Assembly: GCA_035640715.1 (NCBI GenBank)
Contig: DASQVO010000221.1
Span: forward strand, 1-18,911
Direction of reading: 5' to 3'
From: DASQVO01 sp035640715
GTDB lineage: Bacteria > Actinomycetota > Actinomycetes > Streptosporangiales > Streptosporangiaceae
Length of the DNA stretch: 18,911 bases
Made by a program: the position numbers and the translations under genes
Notes under the pieces: generated by a model
Databases searched by the model: none
What the model was told of the DNA's origin: nothing
What the model saw: the letters and a program-made list of their open reading frames with translations, nothing else
Shown: in pieces, positions 7,225 through 13,198 of the stretch
Layout of the letters: each line of letters begins with the position of its first letter
How positions within the stretch are numbered: position 1 is the stretch's first letter

Positions 7225-7591
7225 TAGCATGCTCCTGCCTGACTCGCATCGAGGATGGGCCGCCCATGCGCGATGGGCTGGCCCGCTTGTCACCCAGGTT
7301 CGGCACGCGCCGTCCCGGCGGGCAGGGCCGGGTGGCATGAACACGAGGGACCTGTGTCCCGGCGTACGGGCTTCACACCGGGAGTAGGTCCTCGATGCGG
7401 GCAGCGTCAGCTGGAGTATTTGGCGAGGATGTCCCTGAGCTGGGCGATGAAGCGCAGCCTGCGCCTGCGCGCCATCCATTACCCGCTCCGGACTTTGCCC
7501 TCCCCCGTTCCCGTTCGGCGGGCCGGGGAATGAGAGTGTGGTCACAAAGGCGCCAGCGACGCTGCGGCGTTCCGGGGGAGGGACAAACCTG
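7225..7591. other. Divergent intergenic region between pgk and the coiled-coil gene
   Basis: This is a 367-base divergent promoter region. I find no gene in it. Its main feature is the perfect GGGAC-N4-GTCCC palindrome at 7347-7360, which could serve either flanking gene. Confidence 0.6.
7347..7360. promoter_or_regulatory. Perfect DevR/DosR-like palindrome upstream of pgk
   Basis: GGGACCTGTGTCCC is an exact GGGAC-N4-GTCCC palindrome and the best match in the window to the DevR box core. It is 123 bases upstream of the pgk ATG and 232 bases upstream of the divergent small gene at 7592. The site is seen directly; the identity of the binding protein is inferred from the DevS homologue 1.6 kb away. 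Confidence 0.6.
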
Positions 7592-7969
7592 ATGGCCGAT
7601 GAGGAGAAGACGTCTGGCGGGACTCCTGGCCCGATACAGGAGTTCGTGAGTCAGCTACGCAGGGTTACCGAAAAGTTTGAGGGCATGATGGGGCTCAGCG
7701 GGTCTCTCCCGTTGCAGCCCACCGTGCCTACCCTGCCGGGCCTGCCGCTACCCGGTGCCCTTACGGCAGCGCAACTAGAGTCGATCGCGAGCGGCGTCAC
7801 CGCGCAGCGGCGCAGCATTCAGGCGCTGCAAGCTCAGCTGACCGCCTTCGATGAGCAGCTTGCGGTGCTGGAGGGGATTCTCGGCCCGCTGGCCCAGTGG
7901 AGCAGGACATGGGCGAAGTTTGAGGGGCTGCTGACAAACGTGCACCGCAAGCCGGAGGCTGAGAGCTAG
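7592..7969 (+). CDS. Small coiled-coil protein, putative PHA-granule-associated
   Basis: The protein has 125 residues. ATG 7592 is chosen because GGGGGAGGG lies about 9 bases upstream; an in-frame GTG at 7538 has no such signal. The N-terminal third is an amphipathic helix (IQEFVSQLRRVTEKFEGMMG). A proline-rich linker (LPLQPTVPTLPGLPLPG) follows. A long heptad-like helix then contains QLESIASGVTAQRRSIQALQ, AQLTAFDEQLAVLEGILGPL and AQWSRTWAKFEGLL. It has no signal peptide or membrane segment. I do not recognise a named family. Its position beside the phasin-like and PII-like genes in a locus with PHA synthase suggests a granule or synthase-partner protein, loosely like phasins or PhaE. It converges on the PII-like gene with only 18 bases between the stops. 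The PHA role is inference. Confidence 0.75.
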   Translation: MADEEKTSGGTPGPIQEFVSQLRRVTEKFEGMMGLSGSLPLQPTVPTLPGLPLPGALTAAQLESIASGVTAQRRSIQALQAQLTAFDEQLAVLEGILGPLAQWSRTWAKFEGLLTNVHRKPEAES

Positions 7970-7987
7970 TACGGCGCGGACCCTGTT

Positions 7988-8356
7988 TCACACAGCGTCC
8001 CGGCCACGCTCGCCGGTCCGTACCCGAAGCGCGCTCTCCACCGGGGTCACCCAGACTTTGCCGTCGCCGATCGTCCCGGTGCGCGCGCTCTTCTCGATCA
8101 CTTCAACCATGGATTCGGCGTCCTCGTCGAGGACAAGGATGTCCAGACGGATCTTCCCCAGCAATACCGCTGCAGGCTCTCCTTTGATCCCGGCAGGTGC
8201 CCCGCCCGCCGCAGCCCGGCTGGCTGCGAGCTGGCCGTACTGCCGGCCGAAGCCCCGGATCTCGGTCACCGTCAGTCCCGGAGCACCGTTGCCCACCAAT
8301 TCATCGACCAGATCGTCGAGCTTCTCAGGCCGCACGATCGCCGTCACCAGTTTCAC
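7988..8356 (-). CDS. PII-family signal protein with atypical T-loop
   Basis: The protein has 122 residues from GTG 8356, behind AAGGGGGA about 8 bases upstream. An in-frame extension to 8503 would be a foreign N-terminus for PII. The core is canonical: KLVTAIVRPEKLDDLVDEL (beta1-alpha1), TVTEIRGFGRQYG (start of the T-loop), the B-loop ARTGTIGDGKVWV at 91-103, and the C-terminal VESALRVRTGERG. PII trimers bind ATP/ADP and often 2-oxoglutarate and control partner proteins through the T-loop. Here the T-loop (about 37-60) is Ala/Gly-rich, lacks the Tyr51 that is uridylylated in GlnB/GlnK, and has Tyr where GlnB has Lys40. It is therefore probably not a nitrogen PII under GlnD control. There is no amtB or glnA nearby. 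A regulator of carbon storage or an unknown partner is an inference from location. Confidence 0.85.
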   Translation of the reverse strand: MKLVTAIVRPEKLDDLVDELVGNGAPGLTVTEIRGFGRQYGQLAASRAAAGGAPAGIKGEPAAVLLGKIRLDILVLDEDAESMVEVIEKSARTGTIGDGKVWVTPVESALRVRTGERGRDAV

Positions 8357-8357
8357 G

Positions 8358-8588
8358 TCAACCGTCCCCCTTCGCCGTTTCGCCGACGGCCGCCTCTGAT
8401 CTGCGCCCACCACATGGAGGGTCGGGCACGGCCCGGTACCGCGCATAGAGGCGAAGGTCAGGTACCGGACCTGCCTCATGGCCGCGCACGTCCAGCAGAT
8501 CATGACGCAGCACTGCCAATCGTGCGCCCAGCATATTCAGTTCAGAAACAGGGGTCACACTAAGGCGCGGCGCAGGGACCCCGGTCAC
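8358..8588 (-). CDS. Possible tiny ORF translationally coupled to the PII-like gene
   Basis: The frame runs from a GTG at 8588; a more plausible ATG at 8534 would give 58 residues, starting MLGARLAVLRHDLLDVRGHE. It stops with TGA at 8360-8358, leaving one base before the GTG of the PII-like gene. That spacing is typical of translational coupling. The N-terminal part of the 58-residue form looks helical; the C-terminus is rich in Arg, Pro and Gly. No good Shine-Dalgarno is seen for either start, and I recognise no family. Two DevR-like boxes end 41 and 63 bases before the ATG at 8534, a sensible activator distance. It may equally be an untranslated leader. Confidence 0.33.
   Translation of the reverse strand: MTGVPAPRLSVTPVSELNMLGARLAVLRHDLLDVRGHEAGPVPDLRLYARYRAVPDPPCGGRRSEAAVGETAKGDG
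8575..8588. promoter_or_regulatory. DevR/DosR-like box, proximal of a pair
   Basis: GGGACCCCGGTCAC matches GGGAC-N4-GTCCC with one mismatch in the half-sites, but the central bases are GC instead of the usual AT. Its centre is 22 bases, two helical turns, from the centre of the next box at 8597-8610. Non-coding unless the coupled tiny ORF begins at GTG 8588. Confidence 0.35.
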
Positions 8589-8596
8589 CGGCCAGC

Positions 8597-8610
8597 GGGA
8601 CGTTGGTCTC
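8597..8610. promoter_or_regulatory. DevR/DosR-like box, distal of a pair
   Basis: GGGACGTTGGTCTC matches GGGAC-N4-GTCCC with one mismatch in the half-sites and two T bases in the centre. It lies about 240 bases upstream of the PII-like GTG on the minus strand, and 301 bases upstream of the phasin-like ATG on the plus strand. Confidence 0.45.
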
Positions 8611-8859
8611 TAGGGGCAAGCGCCCCCCGCCGCTGTAGTGAAAGGTGACGGGAAGGAACCGAGGGAAGACGCGGAGGAACGGGCCGACCCAGTCGGGCCA
8701 GGGCCCGCGCACCGCGCAATCAGAATCCACGAGAGGTGGAGTGCGGCTCCTTCCCGTCCTGCCAGCCCGCGTTCCGGGCTGTTCATATGGGCCCCGCGGG
8801 CTGCGTCGGACTGGATATGTGACGAAGGATCAGGAGCCGCGCTAGCCCACCAGCTGCGC
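8611..8859. other. Intergenic region between the PII-like operon and the phasin-like gene
   Basis: Together with 8575-8610 and the phasin promoter this forms a divergent intergenic region. Two overlapping short plus-strand ORFs begin near 8638, but both lack a recognisable product and good initiation signals. I do not support a gene here. Confidence 0.5.
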
Positions 8860-8889
8860 TTGGCAAACTGATCGATCGCTTGATATAGT
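8860..8889 (+). promoter_or_regulatory. Sigma-70-type promoter of the phasin-like gene
   Basis: TTGGCA (8860-8865) and TATAGT (8884-8889) are separated by 18 bases. They resemble consensus -35 and -10 hexamers in an otherwise GC-rich sequence. Transcription would begin near 8896, giving a short leader of about 15 bases with AAGGAGG immediately before the ATG at 8911. No DevR-like box overlaps this promoter, so this gene may be expressed constitutively. Confidence 0.6.
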
Positions 8890-8910
8890 TAGCGCAAGGA
8901 GGACAGAATT

Positions 8911-9222
8911 ATGGCCACCAGCCGGACCACAGCACAGAATGTCCAGAATGAGATCCTGAACACCGTCCGCCAGAGTCAGGAGGCGGTGCTTGACGCGATC
9001 CGCGCCTGGACTCAAACCGTCCAGTCGCTCACGCCGAAGCTGCCAGCGATGAACCCTCCGTTCGCCGACAAGCTCCCCAAGCCGGAAGAGGTCGTGGCAA
9101 GCGCCTACGATTTCGCTGAGCAGCTGCTCGCCAGCCAGCGGAGGTTCGCTGAGGAGGTCGTGAAGGCGACCGCCCCGCTTCGCCAGGGCACGGAGCAGGA
9201 GCCTGCGACCACAGCCAAGTAA
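8911..9222 (+). CDS. Phasin-like PHA granule protein
   Basis: The protein has 103 residues. ATG 8911 follows AAGGAGG at about 8 bases. It is almost wholly helical: NEILNTVRQSQEAVLDAIRA, then a proline-rich break (TPKLPAMNPPFADKLPKPEE), then VVASAYDFAEQLLASQRRFA and EEVVKATAPL, with a flexible polar tail. The alternation of amphipathic helices around a Pro-rich centre and the YDFAEQLLASQRxFAxxVxxA pattern fit actinobacterial phasins. These coat PHA granules and modulate their number and the activity of the synthase. It is followed by an XRE regulator, an arrangement similar to Rv0474 beside hbhA in mycobacteria, as I recall it. A GC-rich hairpin separates the two genes. Phasin assignment is by pattern and by the synthase gene in the window; an HBHA-like surface role is less likely at this size. 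Confidence 0.75.
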   Translation: MATSRTTAQNVQNEILNTVRQSQEAVLDAIRAWTQTVQSLTPKLPAMNPPFADKLPKPEEVVASAYDFAEQLLASQRRFAEEVVKATAPLRQGTEQEPATTAK

Positions 9223-9261
9223 GCGGTAACGGGAACTACTCAACGCCCGCGGTCACCACAT

Positions 9262-9291
9262 GGCGGGCGGCGGACCGGTACGCCGCCCGCC
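9262..9291 (+). terminator. GC-rich hairpin after the phasin-like gene
   Basis: GGCGGGCGGC (9262-9271) is the exact reverse complement of GCCGCCCGCC (9282-9291), with ten bases between. One further G-C pair can extend the stem. There is no U-tract after it. Actinobacterial terminators often lack one, so this may end or attenuate transcription between the phasin-like and XRE genes. Confidence 0.55.
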
Positions 9292-9345
9292 TGCGTACTA
9301 TTTCATGCAGAGCATGACATCTTACGCATAGCGCGAGGAAGAGCC

Positions 9346-9717
9346 GTGACTGACCCGTGGCAGGCGCAGATGGAGGCGCTTGGCGCGTTCATCCGGAGCC
9401 AGCGCAAGCTGGCCAACCTCTCGCTGCGCCAGCTGGCGGAGCTGACCACCCTCTCCAACCCTTATCTCAGCCAGATCGAGCGCGGCCTGCACCAGCCTTC
9501 CGTCCGCGTTCTCAAGCTGATCGCGGACGCCCTCGGCGTCTCGGCGGAGGTGCTGCTGGCGCAGGCGGGCCTGGTGGACTCCATGGCCGACGGCCAGGAC
9601 CGCAGCGGGCCGGCCGTCCCGCAGACGGAGGCGGCGATCCGTGCCGACCAGCGCCTCAGCGAAGACCAGAAGACCGCGCTGATCGCGGTGTACCGCAGCA
9701 TGCTGCCGCCAGGGTAA
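9346..9717 (+). CDS. XRE-family (HTH_3) transcriptional regulator, Rv0474-like
   Basis: The protein has 123 residues from GTG 9346, behind GCGAGGAAGAG. The N-terminal 70 residues are a classic lambda-repressor-type helix-turn-helix. LGAFIRSQRKLANLSLRQLA is followed by ELTTLSNPYLSQIERGLHQP, with the recognition helix in SNPYLSQIERG, then SVRVLKLIADALGVSAEVLL. The C-terminal part (QTEAAIRADQRLSEDQKTAL) is short and helical. It closely resembles mycobacterial Rv0474-type regulators found beside hbhA/phasin-like genes. By analogy with PhaR-type repressors it may control the adjacent phasin-like gene and perhaps PHA synthesis; that is inference. The product is cytoplasmic and DNA-binding. Confidence 0.85.
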   Translation: MTDPWQAQMEALGAFIRSQRKLANLSLRQLAELTTLSNPYLSQIERGLHQPSVRVLKLIADALGVSAEVLLAQAGLVDSMADGQDRSGPAVPQTEAAIRADQRLSEDQKTALIAVYRSMLPPG

Positions 9718-9765
9718 CAGCCGGCCCAGGATCTTCATCGCCTGGCGCAAGCGCGCGGCGGGATC

Positions 9766-9779
9766 AGGACGATTGGCCC
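9766..9779 (+). promoter_or_regulatory. Weak DevR/DosR-like box upstream of the HAD-GH65 gene
   Basis: AGGACGATTGGCCC differs from GGGAC-N4-GTCCC at two half-site positions. The GGCC right half is, however, common in mycobacterial boxes. It is 150 bases upstream of the ATG at 9929, in non-coding DNA. At this stringency chance matches are expected in GC-rich sequence. Confidence 0.3.
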
Positions 9780-9928
9780 TGTGCTGCGGGCCGATCGCCC
9801 CTTATCCTGCGGCGCGCATTCCTGATGGCGTGGAGTCCCGCCAATGGACGGCGTCCCGGCGCAGCCCGCGCCGCCACACATCAGGGGCGGAATTCACGAG
9901 CACGCGCGATGAAGGGCAGTGGTCGGCC

Positions 9929-12900
9929 ATGGGCTTTCGGGGCGGGATCTTCGATATCGACGGAGTGCTGGTCGACTCGCCGCACGACCGGGCATGGCGC
10001 GATGCGCTCAGGGAGCTGATGGATGGCGAGTGGCGCGACATCCGGGGCCGGACCAGCTATTCCCCCGAACGGTTCACCCGGGCCGTCTATCAGCAGGTGA
10101 TGGCCGGCATGCCGCGCCTGGCCGGCGCCCGCGCGGCCCTGGAGTACTTCGGTGTGCCAGACGTTGACTGCCGGGCCGAGCGGTACGCTGCGGCCAAGCA
10201 GGAACAGGTGGTCAGGCTTATCGAGATGGGCCAGTTCGTCGCCTTCGCCGACGCGCTTCGCCTCATCCTTGCGGTCAAGGCCGCCGGCATCCCGGTCACG
10301 GCGGCGTCGTCATCCAAGAACGCCAAGCTGTTCCTGCAGCAGATCCGGCTGGACACCTTCGCCGCCGAGCAGCGGCTGGACTACCCCTTCCTCCGCCCGG
10401 GTCTGACGTTGCTCGAGCTGTTCGATGCGGACATCTCCGGGCGCGACTTCCCGCACGGCAAGCCGGACCCGCTGATCTTCCTGACCGCGGCCGAGGAGCT
10501 GGGGGTCTCGCCAAGAGGATGCTTCGTGGCGGAGGACGCCGCGGCGGGGGTGCAGGCAGCCAAGGCAGGAAGGATGGCAGCTCTCGGCGTTGCCCGCCTC
10601 GGCGACGAGGAGTTGCTCCTCGCGGCGGGCGCGGACCTGGTCGTCACCACTCTGGACGACGTCTCGATGGAGGCCCTGGCCGAGGGCCGGCTCGAGCTGC
10701 GGAGGGTGTTCGCGGAGCGCCGCCGACGGCAGCGGGAGCGGCCGCCGGGCGTGTGGTCCCTGGTCTACGACGGGTTTGACCGGGAGCGCCAGGGGCTACG
10801 CGAGGCGTTGTGTGCTCTTGGCAACGGATTCTTCGTGACCCGCGGCGCGCTGCCCGAGGCGTGCGCCGACGGGGTCAACTATCCGGGCACGTACGTGGCA
10901 GGCCTGTACAACCGGCTGCAGACCCGGATCGCCGGCCGGACGGTCGAGAACGAGGATCTGGTCAACGTGCCGAACTGGCTGCCGCTGTCGTTTCGGGTGG
11001 CCGAAGGGCGCTGGTTCGATATCCGGGCCGCCGACGTCCTCGATCATCGCCTGGAACTCGACCTCCGGCGGGGGATGCTCACCAGGCACCTCAGGTGGCA
11101 GGAGCCGGATGGGCGCCGGACCCGCATGGTGCAGCGCCGGTTCGTCAGCATGAAGGATCCGCACCTGGCCGGCCTGCAGACCACGTTCACGGCCGAGAAC
11201 TGGTCGGGAACGCTGGAAGTCCAGTCCGGGCTGGACGGGCGGATCATCAACTCCGGGGTGAAGCGCTACCGCGGCCTCAACAGCCGTCATCTCACCGTCC
11301 TGAACGCCGCCGAGACGAACGCCCAGACCATCGACATGCAGGCGGAGACCACTCAGTCCCACATCCGGATCGCGGTCGCAGCACGTACCAGGCTCCTGCT
11401 CGACGGCATGCCCGTCGCCGCTGCGCGGCACCTGATGACTGAGCCAGGCGCCATCTCGCACGCTCTGCCGCTCAGCCTCGATCAGGGCCGCCCGGTGACG
11501 GTCGAGAAGATCGCCGCACTGTACACCTCGCGAGACCGCGCGATCTCCGAGTGCCTGCTCGAGGCCCGCCAGGCCGCAGGCGACGCGGCTGGATTCGACG
11601 ACCTTGAGCGGCGGCATGCAGCCGCCTGGCAGGCATTGTGGAACCGCTTCGACATCCGGCTGGACAGCGCCCACCAGTGGACCGAGACGATCCTGCACCT
11701 GCACATGTTTCACCTGCTGCAGACCGTCTCGCCGAACTCGATCCACCTCGACGTTGGCGTCCCGGCGCGCGGATGGCATGGCGAGGCCTACCGCGGCCAC
11801 GTTTTCTGGGATGAGCTCTTCGTCTTCCCCCTGCTGAACTTCCAGCTCGCGGCGCTGGCCGGCACGCTGCTCGACTACCGCCATGAACGCCTCGGCGCGG
11901 CCCGCGCCACCGCAACGGCGGCCGGCTACCGGGGCGCGATGTTCCCCTGGCAGAGCGGCAGCGACGGTCGCGAGGAGACGCAGCGGCTGCACCTCAATCC
12001 CCAGTCGGGCCGCTGGCTGCCCGACTATTCCCATCTGCAGCGGCATGTCAACATTGCGGTGGCCTACAACGTCTGGCAGCACTACGTCGTTACGGGCAGC
12101 ATCCCGTTCCTCCGCTTCACCGGAGCCGAGATGCTGATCGAGATCGCGCGGTTCTTGTCCAGCCTCACGACGTACAACCCGCGGCTGGGCCGCTACGAGA
12201 TCCTCGGCGTGATGGGCCCGGACGAGTACCACGACGCATACCCGGACGTCGGCCGGCCGGGGCTGGACAACAACACGTACACGAATGTCATGACGGTGTG
12301 GGTGCTGCTGCGGGCCATGCGGGCGCTCAATGAGCTGCCGCCGCACTACCGCCAGGAGGTGATCACCGAGCTCAGGCTCGGCGCTGAGGAACTGGACCGC
12401 TGGCGGGACATCACCAGGAAGATGCGGGTGGTCTTCCACGACGACGGCGTGCTCGCCCAGTTCGAGGGATACGACCGGCTGAGGGAATTCGACTGGGAGG
12501 GCTACCGGGCCAAGTACGGCAACGTCCAGCGACTGGACCGGGTACTCGAGGCGGAGGGCGACAGCGCCAACCGGTACCAGGTCTCCAAGCAGGCCGACGC
12601 GCTGATGCTGCTGTTCCTGCTCTCCCCCAACGAGCTGCGGGAACTGCTGCACGGCCTGGGATACGAGGTGACCGAGCACCAGCTGGCGCGGACCGTTGAG
12701 TACTACCTCCAGCGGACCGCACATGGCTCCACCCTCAGCGGCGTGGTTCACGCCTGGGTACTGGCCCGGCAGAATCCCGAGCAGGGGTGGCACTTCCTCG
12801 TCCAGGCGCTGGAAAGCGATGTCGCTGACGTCCAGGGCGGAACGACCGCCGAGGGCATCCACCTCGGGGCCATGGCCGGCACTGTCGACCTCGCGCTGCG

Positions 12901-13168
12901 CTGCTTCACCGGCATGCGAGCCAGCGGGGATGTGCTCCGGTTCGATCCGATGCTGCCGCCCGAGGTCAAGAACCTCAGCTTCAGCGTCCATTACCGGGAA
13001 CACCGGGTGGACATCATGCTGACCGGCGATCACATGTCGGTCCGCTGCCGCCCTGGCGGCGCACCGCCCATCAAGATCGGAGTCGGGCCAGAGCTCCGCG
13101 AGCTGGCAGGGGGCACGAAGGCGGAGTTCCTGCTCGCCCCCAAGCCGCGCGAGCCGAGCGCCGGCTAG
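9929..13168 (+). CDS. Fusion of beta-phosphoglucomutase-like HAD phosphatase and glycoside hydrolase family 65 phosphorylase
   Basis: The protein has 1079 residues from ATG 9929. The frame extends to 9773, but the extra 52 residues do not look like protein. Residues 1-260 are a HAD domain with nucleophile motif FDIDGVLVDS (Asp9, Asp11) and GKPDPLIFLTAAEELG followed by CFVAEDAAAGVQAAKAG, as in beta-phosphoglucomutase. Residues from about 275 are GH65, with GHVFWDELFVFPLLNF, the acid-catalyst segment MGPDEYHDAY (Glu766) and KQADALMLLFLLS. GH65 enzymes phosphorolyse alpha-glucosides such as trehalose, maltose or kojibiose to beta-glucose-1-phosphate, which the HAD half would convert to glucose-6-phosphate. 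The exact disaccharide cannot be told from sequence; trehalose is a reasonable guess. No secretion signal is present. prpE follows 30 bases later, suggesting one operon. Confidence 0.9.
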   Translation: MGFRGGIFDIDGVLVDSPHDRAWRDALRELMDGEWRDIRGRTSYSPERFTRAVYQQVMAGMPRLAGARAALEYFGVPDVDCRAERYAAAKQEQVVRLIEMGQFVAFADALRLILAVKAAGIPVTAASSSKNAKLFLQQIRLDTFAAEQRLDYPFLRPGLTLLELFDADISGRDFPHGKPDPLIFLTAAEELGVSPRGCFVAEDAAAGVQAAKAGRMAALGVARLGDEELLLAAGADLVVTTLDDVSMEALAEGRLELRRVFAERRRRQRERPPGVWSLVYDGFDRERQGLREALCALGNGFFVTRGALPEACADGVNYPGTYVAGLYNRLQTRIAGRTVENEDLVNVPNWLPLSFRVAEGRWFDIRAADVLDHRLELDLRRGMLTRHLRWQEPDGRRTRMVQRRFVSMKDPHLAGLQTTFTAENWSGTLEVQSGLDGRIINSGVKRYRGLNSRHLTVLNAAETNAQTIDMQAETTQSHIRIAVAARTRLLLDGMPVAAARHLMTEPGAISHALPLSLDQGRPVTVEKIAALYTSRDRAISECLLEARQAAGDAAGFDDLERRHAAAWQALWNRFDIRLDSAHQWTETILHLHMFHLLQTVSPNSIHLDVGVPARGWHGEAYRGHVFWDELFVFPLLNFQLAALAGTLLDYRHERLGAARATATAAGYRGAMFPWQSGSDGREETQRLHLNPQSGRWLPDYSHLQRHVNIAVAYNVWQHYVVTGSIPFLRFTGAEMLIEIARFLSSLTTYNPRLGRYEILGVMGPDEYHDAYPDVGRPGLDNNTYTNVMTVWVLLRAMRALNELPPHYRQEVITELRLGAEELDRWRDITRKMRVVFHDDGVLAQFEGYDRLREFDWEGYRAKYGNVQRLDRVLEAEGDSANRYQVSKQADALMLLFLLSPNELRELLHGLGYEVTEHQLARTVEYYLQRTAHGSTLSGVVHAWVLARQNPEQGWHFLVQALESDVADVQGGTTAEGIHLGAMAGTVDLALRCFTGMRASGDVLRFDPMLPPEVKNLSFSVHYREHRVDIMLTGDHMSVRCRPGGAPPIKIGVGPELRELAGGTKAEFLLAPKPREPSAG

Positions 13169-13198
13169 ACGACGGCAGACGGACCGTAGGGGATCGTT

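Noticed and set aside
5929..7227. Plus-strand open frame of 432 codons opposite pgk
   Set aside because: Shadow of pgk; Arg/Gly/Val-rich with no recognisable domain.
7619..7632. GGGACTCCTGGCCC, a DevR-box-like match
   Set aside because: It lies inside the coding sequence of the 7592 gene, downstream of its start, so chance is the simpler explanation.
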